Shown in pieces: positions 51,678 through 60,845 of a stretch of DNA of 64,000 nt. Numbering within the stretch: the stretch's first letter is position 1; every line of letters begins with the position of its first letter. The position numbers and the translations under genes are program-made. This DNA is from an uncultured Phascolarctobacterium sp. GTDB lineage: Bacteria > Bacillota > Negativicutes > Acidaminococcales > Acidaminococcaceae. Under the pieces are notes generated by a model that saw only the letters and a program-made list of their open reading frames with translations, did no database searches and had not been told where the DNA came from. Where the stretch lies: assembly GCF_900753045.1 (NCBI RefSeq), contig NZ_CAADXO010000080.1, forward strand, positions 1-64,000, given 5' to 3'.

Positions 51678-52988
51678 TTACTTATTAAAATAGCTCTCCA
51701 ATTTCGCAATGTACTCTTCCTTGGTCAGAATCGGCTTGAAATCAGCCAGAATAGCCTTAGCCTCCTTAGCATCATCATACAGCAAATCTATCAGCATCAT
51801 CGCAAAGGCTTTAGCCGGCAGCAGCACAGCAGCATTAAAATCTACCATATGGAAGTCAGGTGTGTGCAGCAGTCCTTCTGTACCGCCGATAAACGGATGG
51901 ATAACAGGCATCAGGTGTGATACGTCACCCATATCGGTGGAGGCACTGAAATGACCGGCATCCTTTATCTCTACATCCGGATAAGCAATTTTCGCATTTG
52001 CTGCAAACAGCTCATTCATACGCTTGTTGCAGCTCAGTGGGAACATGCCGGGCAGTGTTTCGATAACAGTCTTAGCACCGACAGCATCGCCGCCGGCCTT
52101 GAGTGCTGCGTCAACGCGCGTATGTGTAGAATCAATAGCATCCATGGTTTTAGCACGCACATACAGTTCCAAGCGTACATCATCAGGCACGGAATTTACA
52201 AAGTCACCACCCTTAGTAATAATCGGGTGTACACGCACTACATCCTGCTCGCGGAAGGTTTCGCGCAGAGCGTTGATGCCCATAAGTCCCAGGCAGGCAG
52301 CATTCAGTGCGTTGACACCTTCATGCGGAGCGTCGGCTGCATGAGCTGTTTTACCGATATAGCGAACGGTTTTACCTACAAAGCCGTTGCTGCTTTCACC
52401 GATAGAAACTGTAGGCTTCGGCATATTTTTATCGGCATGCATCTGCATGGCCATATCAATATCATCAAAAGCGCCTTCATAAATCAGCTCGCCCTTGCCG
52501 CTCATAAAATGCAGCTTGCCGGACTCCACTAATTTTTTGCGGTACGCAATTTCGATATATTCCTCAGCAGGAACGCCGAAGAACACAACGTCACCGGCGA
52601 GCTCCGGCAGCACGCCGGATTTTACGATACCACAGGCAGCAGCCAGCATGGTGGAAATCTGCAGATTATGGCCACAGGCATGCGCAGCGCCTGTCGCCGG
52701 GTCTGCCTTCGGGCTTGTCGGGCAGCCGACTGCATCAAGCTCGCCTAAAACAGCGGCTGTCGGTCCGGGCTTGCCGCCTTTCGCACGTCCCTTAACACCA
52801 TTGATTGCCAAGCCGGTCTGCGGCTCCAGGCCCAGGTCACGCATAAATTCCGCAACCTTGGCAGCGGTTTTGACTTCCTTGAAGCCTAATTCCGGTTCAT
52901 CGTTGATGCTGGAACAAATCGCCTTTATCTTGTCCGCATATGCGTCAATCGCAGCACACGCTTTTTCTTTTAAAATTTCTTTTGTCAT
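51678..52988 (-). CDS. M20-family amidohydrolase (aminoacylase/AbgB-like)
   Basis: A 436-residue zinc amidohydrolase. GELDAVG and AHACGHNLQ carry the first metal ligands, GVPAEEY the catalytic glutamate pair, and ADAPHEGVNAL the lid-domain histidine region. Members cleave N-acyl or p-aminobenzoyl-glutamate amides. The ATG at 52988 has GGAGG 9 nt upstream. First gene of a three-gene operon with two membrane proteins, behind a promoter covered by an inverted repeat. Confidence 0.9.
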   Translation of the reverse strand: MTKEILKEKACAAIDAYADKIKAICSSINDEPELGFKEVKTAAKVAEFMRDLGLEPQTGLAINGVKGRAKGGKPGPTAAVLGELDAVGCPTSPKADPATGAAHACGHNLQISTMLAAACGIVKSGVLPELAGDVVFFGVPAEEYIEIAYRKKLVESGKLHFMSGKGELIYEGAFDDIDMAMQMHADKNMPKPTVSIGESSNGFVGKTVRYIGKTAHAADAPHEGVNALNAACLGLMGINALRETFREQDVVRVHPIITKGGDFVNSVPDDVRLELYVRAKTMDAIDSTHTRVDAALKAGGDAVGAKTVIETLPGMFPLSCNKRMNELFAANAKIAYPDVEIKDAGHFSASTDMGDVSHLMPVIHPFIGGTEGLLHTPDFHMVDFNAAVLLPAKAFAMMLIDLLYDDAKEAKAILADFKPILTKEEYIAKLESYFNK

Positions 52989-53049
52989 TTTAGTGCGCCT
53001 CCAACGTACTTGTCTTCTCAGCAAGTACATAAATAAAAATTTTTAAGTA

Positions 53050-53086
53050 TTTACCTAAATTATAGCATAATTATAGGTAAAGTCAA
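53050..53086 (-). promoter_or_regulatory. Promoter and operator of the amidohydrolase operon
   Basis: Minus strand TTGACT (53081-53086), 16-nt spacer, TATAAT (53059-53064). The inverted repeat TTTACCT...AGGTAAA (53050-53081), with further ATAATT/AATTAT pairing inside, covers the promoter and looks like a repressor site. Confidence 0.72.
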
Positions 53087-53308
53087 ATCAGGACATTTGC
53101 AAAAGAAATCGTTGCCTCATAGTGTGTAATTTGATGCATTATTAGCCGTTTTCAGAATTTTGTCCACTAAATAAGTGCAGAAAAATGTTTACCAGTTATA
53201 TTTTTGTTAAGTTTTACAGTTTTTCTGTTTACTATTCACTAATTTCTGTGCTAAAATATAAAAATGGTATTTGTCGGCAGAAAGAGCTTGTCTTACCACA
53301 GTTGACTG

Positions 53309-53337
53309 CTGACAACTACAGCACATGTTGATATAAT
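53309..53337 (+). promoter_or_regulatory. cysE promoter
   Basis: CTGACA (53309-53314), 17-nt spacer, TATAAT (53332-53337). I see no T-box leader between it and cysE; bases 53087-53308 hold only AT-rich sequence. Confidence 0.75.
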
Positions 53338-53357
53338 ATAAGGAAAGGAGTCTTGAC

Positions 53358-54050
53358 ATGTTTGCTCAGATGAAAAAAGATATTGATGCCATTATGCTGC
53401 GCGACCCGGCCGCAAAAACAAGACTGGAGGCCGCACTGTGTTATCCCGGGCTACATGCCATCTGGCTCCATCGTATAGCGCATCACTTTTATCTGAAGGG
53501 CTGGGTAGTATTCCCACGCCTGCTTAATACATTTTCCCGCTTTCTTACCGGTATTGACATCCATCCAGGTGCTAAACTGGGCCCCGGTCTTTTTATTGAC
53601 CATGGTATGGGACTGGTTATCGGCGAAACCGCTGAGCTTGGCAGCAACGTCACGCTCTATCAGGGAGTTACTCTCGGCGGTACCGGCAAGGAAAAAGGCA
53701 AGCGCCATCCCACCATCGGCAACAATGTTGTTGTTTCCAGCGGTGCGAAGGTGCTCGGTTCCTTCAAGGTAGGCGACAATTCCAAAATTGGCAGCGGCAG
53801 CGTAGTGCTTAAAGAGGTTCCGCCAAATTCCGTCGTTGTTGGTGTACCCGGACGTGTCGTAACACGTAACGGCGTACGTATTGCCTCCAACAATGATGCT
53901 GAAAGCATGATTGACCTTAACCACGATAAACTGCCCGACCCGGTAGCAGATTACGAAGAGCTGCTTGCCAAGCACATGGAAGAAATTAACGGCCGCCTCA
54001 AGGAATTGGAAAATCTTATTTATGACACTCAAAGTAAGCATTCTGACTAA
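53358..54050 (+). CDS. cysE: Serine O-acetyltransferase
   Basis: A 230-residue enzyme making O-acetylserine for cysteine synthesis. Starts MFAQMKKDIDAIMLRDPAAKT, with the catalytic DIHPGAKLG and FIDHGMGLVIGETAELG, then left-handed-helix hexapeptide repeats (GVTLGGTGKEKGKRHPTIG). The C-terminus is longer than in the E. coli enzyme and helical. GGAG lies before the ATG. Confidence 0.95.
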   Translation: MFAQMKKDIDAIMLRDPAAKTRLEAALCYPGLHAIWLHRIAHHFYLKGWVVFPRLLNTFSRFLTGIDIHPGAKLGPGLFIDHGMGLVIGETAELGSNVTLYQGVTLGGTGKEKGKRHPTIGNNVVVSSGAKVLGSFKVGDNSKIGSGSVVLKEVPPNSVVVGVPGRVVTRNGVRIASNNDAESMIDLNHDKLPDPVADYEELLAKHMEEINGRLKELENLIYDTQSKHSD

Positions 54051-54064
54051 AAAGAGGTAGAAAA

Positions 54065-55453
54065 ATGAGCAGAACAATGACCACAGCAGAAGCCATTCAG
54101 GAAGCACGCCGCTGCCTGAACTGTGCGCGCCCTACGTGCCGCACCGGCTGTCCGATTGAAAACAATATTCCCGGCTTTATCCGTGCCTTAAGCGAAGGTA
54201 ATATCGGTATGGCCTACGAGATTATTTCCGAACGCAGCAATCTGCCCGCTATCTGCGGACGTGTCTGCCCGCATGAGCGTCAGTGCGAAGCACATTGCGT
54301 ACTGACCAAAAAGAAATGCGGTATCGAAATCGGCAGTCTGGAAATGTTCATTGCCGACTTTGCCCACAATAATGATTTGAAGCCCACGCAGCCTTCAAGC
54401 AAGCTGCGCGGTAAGGTTGCCGTAATCGGCTCCGGCCCTGCAGGTCTTACCGTTGCCGGCGATTTGGCCAAAATGGACTTCGACGTTACTATTTTTGAAG
54501 CACAAAGCGAGCCCGGTGGCGTACTGCTTTTCGGCATTCCTGAATTCCGTCTGCAAAAGGACGTTGTTCGCCGTGAAATCAGCGAGCTGCAGCATATCGG
54601 TGTGGAAATCCGCACTAAGCAGCTTGCAGGTGTAGATTTTACCGTTGATGACCTTTTTGCCCAAGGCTATGATGCAATTTTCATGGGCACAGGCACTTCA
54701 CTGCCGCGCACGCTGGATATCCCCGGCAAGGAGCTGTCCGGTATTTTGACCGCCACCTACTTCCTGCGTATGGTCGTACTGGCTGACGGAGGCAAGCTGG
54801 ATGCCAGCGAAACACTGCTGCACACCGGTGACAACGTTATTGTTGTCGGCGCAGGCAACGTTGCTATGGATGCTGCCCGCACCTCTATCCGCCGCGGTGC
54901 CAAAAATGTCACCATCGTCTACCACAAAACCGAAGCTGAAATCTCTGCTTTTCCATCCGAATACGAAGCCGCTGTTGCCGAAGGCGTACAATTCCGCTTC
55001 CTGAAGCAGCCTATCGCCTACTTCAACAAGAAGCAGATGCGCGCTTTAAAAAACATCCGCCGTCAGGCTACGGCAGCGGACGAAACCGAATTGGCCGGCT
55101 TATTGCTGCAAAACATCACTAAAACAGAAAATGGTGAGTTTATCGCAGAAGGCGGTCAGGAGCTTATCCCCTGCGACTGCGTAATCCTCGCAGTAGGCCA
55201 GAAACCGGCAGCACGTATTGTTTCTTCCACCAAGGGTATTCAGGTTGATAAGCAGGGCTTTGTTATCACACGTGACCGTCCCTACGGAATGACTACCCGC
55301 GCCGGCGTTTTCAGCAGCGGCGATGTGGTACACGGTCCCGCAACCGTCGTACTGGCAATGAAGGAATCGAAGAAGGTAGCTGCAGGCATTGCGCAATACG
55401 TTGATGCCAAAAAGCTGCTGGAAGACTGCACTATGGATTCCACTACTCTGTAA
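54065..55453 (+). CDS. gltD: NADPH-dependent glutamate synthase small-chain-like oxidoreductase
   Basis: A 462-residue flavoprotein. The N-terminal domain binds two [4Fe-4S] clusters through CLNCARPTCRTGCP and CGRVCPHERQCEAHC. FAD and NADPH Rossmann motifs are GSGPAGLTVAGDLA and GAGNVAMDAA, and the C-terminal GDVVHGPATVV closes the FAD site. No large glutamate synthase subunit is adjacent, so it could instead act as a stand-alone homologue or an NfnB/SudA-type subunit. It follows cysE by 14 nt. Confidence 0.88.
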   Translation: MSRTMTTAEAIQEARRCLNCARPTCRTGCPIENNIPGFIRALSEGNIGMAYEIISERSNLPAICGRVCPHERQCEAHCVLTKKKCGIEIGSLEMFIADFAHNNDLKPTQPSSKLRGKVAVIGSGPAGLTVAGDLAKMDFDVTIFEAQSEPGGVLLFGIPEFRLQKDVVRREISELQHIGVEIRTKQLAGVDFTVDDLFAQGYDAIFMGTGTSLPRTLDIPGKELSGILTATYFLRMVVLADGGKLDASETLLHTGDNVIVVGAGNVAMDAARTSIRRGAKNVTIVYHKTEAEISAFPSEYEAAVAEGVQFRFLKQPIAYFNKKQMRALKNIRRQATAADETELAGLLLQNITKTENGEFIAEGGQELIPCDCVILAVGQKPAARIVSSTKGIQVDKQGFVITRDRPYGMTTRAGVFSSGDVVHGPATVVLAMKESKKVAAGIAQYVDAKKLLEDCTMDSTTL

Positions 55454-55470
55454 TAAGCATTTTTGCATAC

Positions 55471-55514
55471 AAAAAACCGTCATTCCCCCAATAACTGAGG
55501 AAATGACGGTTTTA
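55471..55514. terminator. Bidirectional terminator between gltD and thiD
   Basis: Stem ACCGTCATT/AATGACGGT with A6 on one side and a TTTTATTT run on the other, between convergent genes. Confidence 0.88.
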
Positions 55515-55520
55515 TTTATT

Positions 55521-56333
55521 TTATTCGCTGTATTTTCTATATGCGGTGTGGTTAGTGCAGCCGACAATGTTGTTGATAGCAAAGCCATGCTTGAGCGCAG
55601 CTGTGACAAACTTCTTAGCCTGCAGAACCGCTTCCTTCATGCTCAGGCCGTTTGCCAGGCCTGCTGTAATTGCTGCCGAGAAGGTGCAGCCTGCGCCATG
55701 GTTGTAGGAAGGATAAATCTTCGGCACAGCCATTTCTACGAATTCCTTGCCATCGTAGAAAATATCAATTGCGGAATTATCGCTCAGACGCTCGCCGCCC
55801 TTGATAACAACACTCTTCGCACCGGCAGCAACAATTTTCTCTGCTGCTTCCTTAATCTGCTCTACGGTAGTAACCTCCGGCATATCAGCAAGATAAGCAG
55901 CTTCAACTGTATTCGGTGTAATAATGTCGCAGCGCGGCATCAGCAGCTTTTTGATAGATTCTGCCGCATCCGGCACCAAAATCAGGTCACAGCCCTTGCA
56001 GACCATAACCGGGTCGATAACCACGTTCTGCAAATTGTACTTATCAATCGTAGCCGCAACCAGCTCTACCAGCTCGGCACTGCCCAGCATACCGGTTTTC
56101 ATCGCATTGATGCCAACACCTTCAATTGCTGTCACCAGCTGCTTTTCTACCAAATCCAACGGCAGCGGGAATACGCTGTGCTCCCAGGTAGTAGGATGCA
56201 TTGTTACAATGCAGGTCAGGGCAGGCATACCATAAACGCCCAGCTCCTCCATAGTTTTAATATCTGCTTCCATACCGGCGCCGCCGCTTGTATCGCTGCC
56301 GGCAATTGTCAATGCTTTATTCATTAAGGTCAT
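55521..56333 (-). CDS. thiD: Hydroxymethylpyrimidine/pyridoxine kinase family protein
   Basis: A 270-residue ribokinase-fold kinase. ALTIAGSDTSGGAGMEADIKT at the N-terminus, DPVMVCKGCD, TPNTVEAA and the C-terminal anion hole GAGCTFSAAITAGLA are the family motifs. In Firmicutes such proteins phosphorylate hydroxymethylpyrimidine, pyridoxal, or both; the sequence does not decide between ThiD and PdxK. The ATG at 56333 is chosen, with GGAG 8 nt upstream. It is monocistronic. Confidence 0.88.
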   Translation of the reverse strand: MTLMNKALTIAGSDTSGGAGMEADIKTMEELGVYGMPALTCIVTMHPTTWEHSVFPLPLDLVEKQLVTAIEGVGINAMKTGMLGSAELVELVAATIDKYNLQNVVIDPVMVCKGCDLILVPDAAESIKKLLMPRCDIITPNTVEAAYLADMPEVTTVEQIKEAAEKIVAAGAKSVVIKGGERLSDNSAIDIFYDGKEFVEMAVPKIYPSYNHGAGCTFSAAITAGLANGLSMKEAVLQAKKFVTAALKHGFAINNIVGCTNHTAYRKYSE

Positions 56334-56477
56334 AAGACACACTCCTTCACTTTAATAATGTAATCATTATAACCTTTTGACTGGCATCTGAATAAGCTCA
56401 ATTTATGGATATTTAATATAGTCAGATAAAAAGCTTTGCAAACAAAATGCCCTAGAAGCATAGCAGCCTATTTATTT

Positions 56478-58340
56478 TTAGAACGTATAAGTGTAAGTTA
56501 CATGCACCATGCGCGGCAGGCAGTAATACTTGGTAGCGGAGCCCGGATTGCTTACGATATCATCCCTGTCGAAAATATTCTCTACGCCAAGCTCTACCGT
56601 ACTGCTCTTGTCGAACTTATAGCCGGCGATAAAGTTTACCGGCAGCAAGTCGCCCCAGCCGCTGGCTCTGTCCGTAGTAAACATGCCTGTCAGTGCAGCA
56701 TTGAACTTAGCATCATGGTATTTAATGCCTGCATTGTATTGCTCGCGTGCAAATTTACGCTCCCAAACGCCTTTTTTATTTTTACCCATAGGATTGCAGA
56801 AATTAGCGCCCAGAGAATAGCTGTATTTGCTGCCAAAATCCTTCTCATAGGTCATTTCCAGGCCTTTGTTTTTAAAGGACATATTACGTGTTACATACGG
56901 ATTGGAGCTTGTTCCCTTGCCTTCATATTCAATAGTATCCAAATCCATATAATACAGAGCAGCTTTAAACATGCTTGTATTCGATGCCTTTTTATAACCG
57001 AACTCATAGGTCCAGCCTTCTTCAGGCTCCAGCAAAGGATTAGCCGCAAAGTTGGCACCGCCGCCGCCGTAAATCTGGGTAAAAGTAGGCATCTTAAAGG
57101 ATTTTGCCGCATTTGCGTATAAGCTGCTGTTGTTATCCAGCTTCTTCAGCAAAGAAAACTGCGGTGTAAAGGCATTATAGCGCTTGTTGGCCTCTACAAC
57201 GGTTTCACGGGCACCAACGGTAGCTGTATAGCCTGCACCAAGGTCCTTGGACAGCTGTGCAAACACAGCATAATTCGTTCTGAATTCATTAATCTTCGTA
57301 CCGGGCTTAATGTTTTTGGCTACGGTAATATCGTTTTTATAAGAATCACGGGAAACCGTCGTGCCAACAATAACATCACCGAATTTACCGGTAATCTGCT
57401 TTTGCAAATCAAGGCCTATGGTATCAAAGCGTAAATGATCGGACTTGGTCCATTTAGAACCGGTAACATTGTAGGTCTGATTTCTGCGGTTGCTGCGGTT
57501 ATAAAACAAATTGGCGCTCACGCTGTCATCCTTGTATTGTAAGCGAGAAAAATCATCAATATAATGATACTTAGCATCCTCGGTAAGCTTGCTCCAGGTT
57601 TTGTCATACTGATCATAGGAATACTTGCTGTCATTGTGCTGGTGCGAGAAGCTCCAGTTATCATCAAACTTATAGCTTGCGGTAAAGGACTTTTTGTTTA
57701 AATCGTTAATCTGCTTATAGTTACTGCTATAACCCTTCATCGGGTCACTCTGCTCCAACGCTACTGCAAAATTCAGCTTGTCGGCATTCAATGTCAGTGC
57801 TGCCTTCTCCCTGCCGTATTCGCCTTTGGTCAGTGACAAGGTGTTGGGCATTTTCTTTTTGGTGATGATATTGATTACACCGGTAGAAGCCTCGGAACCG
57901 TAAAGTGTAGAAGCAGCACCCTTAACAATTTCTACACGTGCGATAGATTCTACAGGAATAGAATCCAGATAATAGGTTTCATTGATGTTGGCAGGCACAC
58001 CGTCAATCATTACCACAGTGCCTTTGTTCGCACCACGCATCAGGATTTTTGCGTTCATACCGCCAAGGGATTGGCTGCCGCCATAGGAGTAGGTAGTAAC
58101 ACCGCTTTGCAGGCGCAAAGCATCAAAAAGATTAGAAGCACCGGTTTCCGCAAGCTGCTTTTGGGAAACGGTTGTAACGGAAGCAGGTGTATCAACATCA
58201 CGCTTGCTTTCGCGCTGCGCGGTAACAACCATGGTATCAAGATTGTATGTCTGTAAATCATCGGCAAATGCCGGGACCGCAAAAGATATATTTGCAGCCA
58301 ACAGCGTAGCCGTCAAAGAAATTATAGTATTTTTTCTCAT
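56478..58340 (-). CDS. TonB-dependent outer membrane receptor
   Basis: A 620-residue outer-membrane receptor: signal peptide (cleavage after AFA, residue about 26), a TonB-box-like LDTMVVTAQ, the plug domain with ILMRGANKGTVVMIDGVP and VEIVKGAASTLYGSEASTGVINIITKK, and a beta-barrel ending in a C-terminal phenylalanine (VTYTYTF). It resembles catecholate siderophore, haem or vitamin B12 (BtuB) receptors. No TonB, ABC or riboswitch is adjacent, so substrate is open. It shows directly that the cell has an outer membrane. Confidence 0.95.
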   Translation of the reverse strand: MRKNTIISLTATLLAANISFAVPAFADDLQTYNLDTMVVTAQRESKRDVDTPASVTTVSQKQLAETGASNLFDALRLQSGVTTYSYGGSQSLGGMNAKILMRGANKGTVVMIDGVPANINETYYLDSIPVESIARVEIVKGAASTLYGSEASTGVINIITKKKMPNTLSLTKGEYGREKAALTLNADKLNFAVALEQSDPMKGYSSNYKQINDLNKKSFTASYKFDDNWSFSHQHNDSKYSYDQYDKTWSKLTEDAKYHYIDDFSRLQYKDDSVSANLFYNRSNRRNQTYNVTGSKWTKSDHLRFDTIGLDLQKQITGKFGDVIVGTTVSRDSYKNDITVAKNIKPGTKINEFRTNYAVFAQLSKDLGAGYTATVGARETVVEANKRYNAFTPQFSLLKKLDNNSSLYANAAKSFKMPTFTQIYGGGGANFAANPLLEPEEGWTYEFGYKKASNTSMFKAALYYMDLDTIEYEGKGTSSNPYVTRNMSFKNKGLEMTYEKDFGSKYSYSLGANFCNPMGKNKKGVWERKFAREQYNAGIKYHDAKFNAALTGMFTTDRASGWGDLLPVNFIAGYKFDKSSTVELGVENIFDRDDIVSNPGSATKYYCLPRMVHVTYTYTF

Positions 58341-58387
58341 AAATATTCATCCTCTCTCATGTACATAAAACATCTACCGAATATAAT

Positions 58388-58416
58388 TTTATAGCACTTT
58401 TAAGGATGCTTGTCAA
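58388..58416 (-). promoter_or_regulatory. Promoter of the TonB-dependent receptor
   Basis: Minus strand TTGACA (58411-58416), 17-nt spacer, TATAAA (58388-58393). Confidence 0.82.
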
Positions 58417-58443
58417 TAGAGTTTTCATGATGAAGCAGACTTT

Positions 58444-58495
58444 TCAAAAAAAGAATATATGGTAAAAATGAGAACTCTCTCGTTTTTACCATATA
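58444..58495 (-). terminator. Long hairpin downstream of the MscS gene
   Basis: 18-bp arms (58456-58473 and 58478-58495) with one G-U pair and an ACTC loop, followed on the minus strand by TTCTTTTTTT. It probably ends the MscS transcript. Confidence 0.75.
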
Positions 58496-58612
58496 CCACA
58501 AATTTCGTTAGAGCAAAACCCCAGAACTGTTATTTTGCCGTAGCAAAACCACAAAATCTGTTAAAGCCTAACCACACAAACGTTAGAGCGCATACCACAA
58601 CTTTTGGGGGAC
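58495..58612. repeat. Degenerate 23-bp tandem repeats
   Basis: Units starting ACCACAAA-like and ending GTTAGAGC-like begin at 58495, 58518, 58548, 58571 and 58594, that is spacings of 23, 30, 23 and 23. They are intergenic between the TonB receptor promoter and the MscS gene. Bases 58613-58761 hold nothing I can name. Confidence 0.72.
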
Positions 58613-58761
58613 ACCCAATGTTTTATTTAAAATGCTATACGAACAAATTTGCTTATCTCATCAGTCTATACTAAGCTTATAGTATGCGCCGTGATTATTA
58701 TTTCTCATTACTCTAATGTAATATCTTTCCAGATTTAAGGACAATACTTTTAAGTATCAAT

Positions 58762-59897
58762 TTACTCTACACTATTATTTTTCTCTAAATCGCTTAATAA
58801 GCCTATTGATTTAATGCACTCATTATCCTTCCCCTGAAATGCCAATTTTACATGATTTGCTTCTAATATATCAACTATTGCTAAATTTATCTCATTAGAG
58901 CGCCTTAAAAATTCAATTTGGTCGAATCCATGCATAAAACAAATAACCTCTATCTTATAGCAGATATAGTGAAAATCGATAAAATTAACACGTATATCCT
59001 TTTCTTTATGAGCTAAGGCATCATTACTTTTCAGATATTGTCTGATTTCTAAAATAACCTTTTCCAAAAGTTCCCTTTCGGTATCCATAGATACAGCCAA
59101 TTCAATTCTTATTCTTCTTTTTTTGCATCTGCTGATGTTGATTATAGGTGTATTGACTAAGAGCGAACTGGGTATATACACTTCTTCATTAGATAAATTT
59201 TTGATTTTTGTACTTCTAAATGAAATTTCCTGTACAATACCCTCAATACTGCCGGCTTTTATCCAATCCTTCTCTACAAAAGGTTTATCCAACAAGATAA
59301 TTATACTGCTGACAACATTGCTGAACGCATCTTTAGAAGCATACAAAATAGCAGCAGTACCTATACTCAAAGAAGCGATAAAAGCACTTAAATCATAACC
59401 AAGCTCGTTGGAAAAAACACCTACGGCAACAACGCACACCAATATACGTGCACCTATAGAAAGTAAATTTCCACATGCCCTTTGATTTTTTGGTATTTTT
59501 TCTTTATCTTCAGCCACATCGTTAACAAATCTATGGACTATACCTAATTCTCCGGTCTTAGGATCTATCGGCAAAAAGACTCTGTATACTCCCCAAAAGA
59601 AAGAAAACAGCAATACTAATCTCAACAATTTTATTGCCCAGCCTAAATAACGGACAGCAAATATCGGAGCATTAACTATTGCTACATAGAAGACGCTGAA
59701 ATATAAAGCTACACACACCGGCAACTCTAAAATACTGACTACAAAATCATCATATTTATTTTCAGTCTCTTCGGCACGTTTTTTTATTAATTTAATTATC
59801 TTTTTTTAAACACCCATCTAAAAGAAATCATGAATAATGTCATTAAAATTGAACAATACCACGCTTCTAAGCCTTTTATAAAATTTAACCATTCCAT
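58762..59897 (-). CDS. MscS-family mechanosensitive channel with apparent frameshift
   Basis: The main reading frame gives 320 residues from a TTG at 59724, with the MscS pore and beta domain: FIASLSIGTAAILYASKDAFSNVVSSIIILLDKPF, then EVYIPSSLLVNTPIINIS. That start has no ribosome binding site. Upstream, an ATG at 59897 opens MEWLNFIKGLEAWYCSILM... and ends FRWVFKKR at a stop just after a run of seven A (minus; 59801-59807). Shifting by one base there joins it smoothly to IIKLIKKRAEETENKYDDF and the channel, giving about 378 residues. So it is a recent frameshift, a slippage site, or a base error. Confidence 0.8.
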
Positions 59898-60055
59898 CTG
59901 TCATCAAATCCTTCGCTCTACTAAATTGCTATAATTGTATTGGAATCTTTAGCAGAAACAACAGTCTTTTATAATATTCATAAAATTTTTGGTACCCTTG
60001 AATATTATAAAATGCTTCCGCCAAAAGAAGCCAGTACAGTCCCACTCATACTAAA

Positions 60056-60096
60056 GAATGACTGGAATTGAATTTTTCTCAAATTCCAGTCATTTT
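60056..60096. terminator. Hairpin in the intergenic gap before the ATPase cluster
   Basis: 13-bp stem AATGACTGGAATT/AATTCCAGTCATT with T4 on the plus strand. A second, short hairpin (GGTCG/CGACC) lies at 60205-60222. Otherwise 59898-60229 holds no recognisable feature. Confidence 0.55.
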
Positions 60097-60229
60097 ACTT
60101 TGCGTAAAAATAACCTGCAGCTGCATGCTACACATATTTTCTTAAATTTCCGTCATCAAATCCAAACCCATTTCTATTTTTGCGTTCTAAATTGCAAGAA
60201 ACAGGTCGCCAGATGACGACCTTTTCCAA

Positions 60230-60826
60230 TCAGTTTTTAGGCTCTTCAGCTATTTTACGCAGAGCGCTCATAACAGAATTATTGTTACTCTCCAAGCGAA
60301 TAGTTTCTTTTTTTTCGGCCAACTTCTGTTCTTGCTTCTGCTTACTGTCAGCAGGTTGGCTTGTTTGAGAAGCAGAAGGAACTTCAGGACACTTTATTTT
60401 AGGAAAGCTGTAGATATAGCCTACTTTATCCTTATCCTGCGCTGCAAGACTATTCGGCACACCTTTTCTGATTTCTTCGTTCAGAGGTACACCATCAAGT
60501 TGCCAGATATATGGTTTATCCTTAACCTCCTTCATAGCAGTAATCAGCTCGTGCCAACTAAACGCCTTTGGAGAAAGACTCAAATCTGCCAAGCCGGCAG
60601 GAGCCTCAATGGGTGCATCTGCAAACAGCATTATCCGCACAACAGCCAAATTTTTATTAAAGCGGCAACGCTCGAAAATATCTGTCAGCGATACATTTTG
60701 CCACTCGGTTGAACTTTCTCCGTCAAACGTAATAACTTCAAATTCATTTCCCTTCGCTGATGATGCTATCTGCCCCCTAAATATCCCTCTGCTTATCCAG
60801 CCAACAATGCTAATAGTATCTTCCAT
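60230..60826 (-). CDS. Unknown protein of the HerA-ATPase cluster, 198 residues
   Basis: An acidic N-terminal alpha/beta domain (MEDTISIVGWISRGIFRGQIASSAKGNE, in part) of about 135 residues, then a proline/serine and Lys/Gln-rich tail (SQTSQPADSKQKQEQKLAEKK) likely to be disordered. I know no family. Start chosen at the ATG at 60826 behind AAGG; it begins 20 nt after the stop of the glycine-zipper protein. The end of the first domain has a FSWHELITAMKEV segment reminiscent of a helix-hairpin, but I draw no function from it. Confidence 0.72.
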   Translation of the reverse strand: MEDTISIVGWISRGIFRGQIASSAKGNEFEVITFDGESSTEWQNVSLTDIFERCRFNKNLAVVRIMLFADAPIEAPAGLADLSLSPKAFSWHELITAMKEVKDKPYIWQLDGVPLNEEIRKGVPNSLAAQDKDKVGYIYSFPKIKCPEVPSASQTSQPADSKQKQEQKLAEKKETIRLESNNNSVMSALRKIAEEPKN

Positions 60827-60845
60827 TATGCCTACCTTCTCCACA

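Noticed and set aside
53087..53357. Possible T-box leader upstream of cysE
   Set aside because: The T-box core sequence and a terminator are not present; only a plain promoter is seen.
58459..58674. Plus-strand 71-codon frame
   Set aside because: It runs through the hairpin and the 23-bp repeats, has no ribosome binding site and no conserved features.
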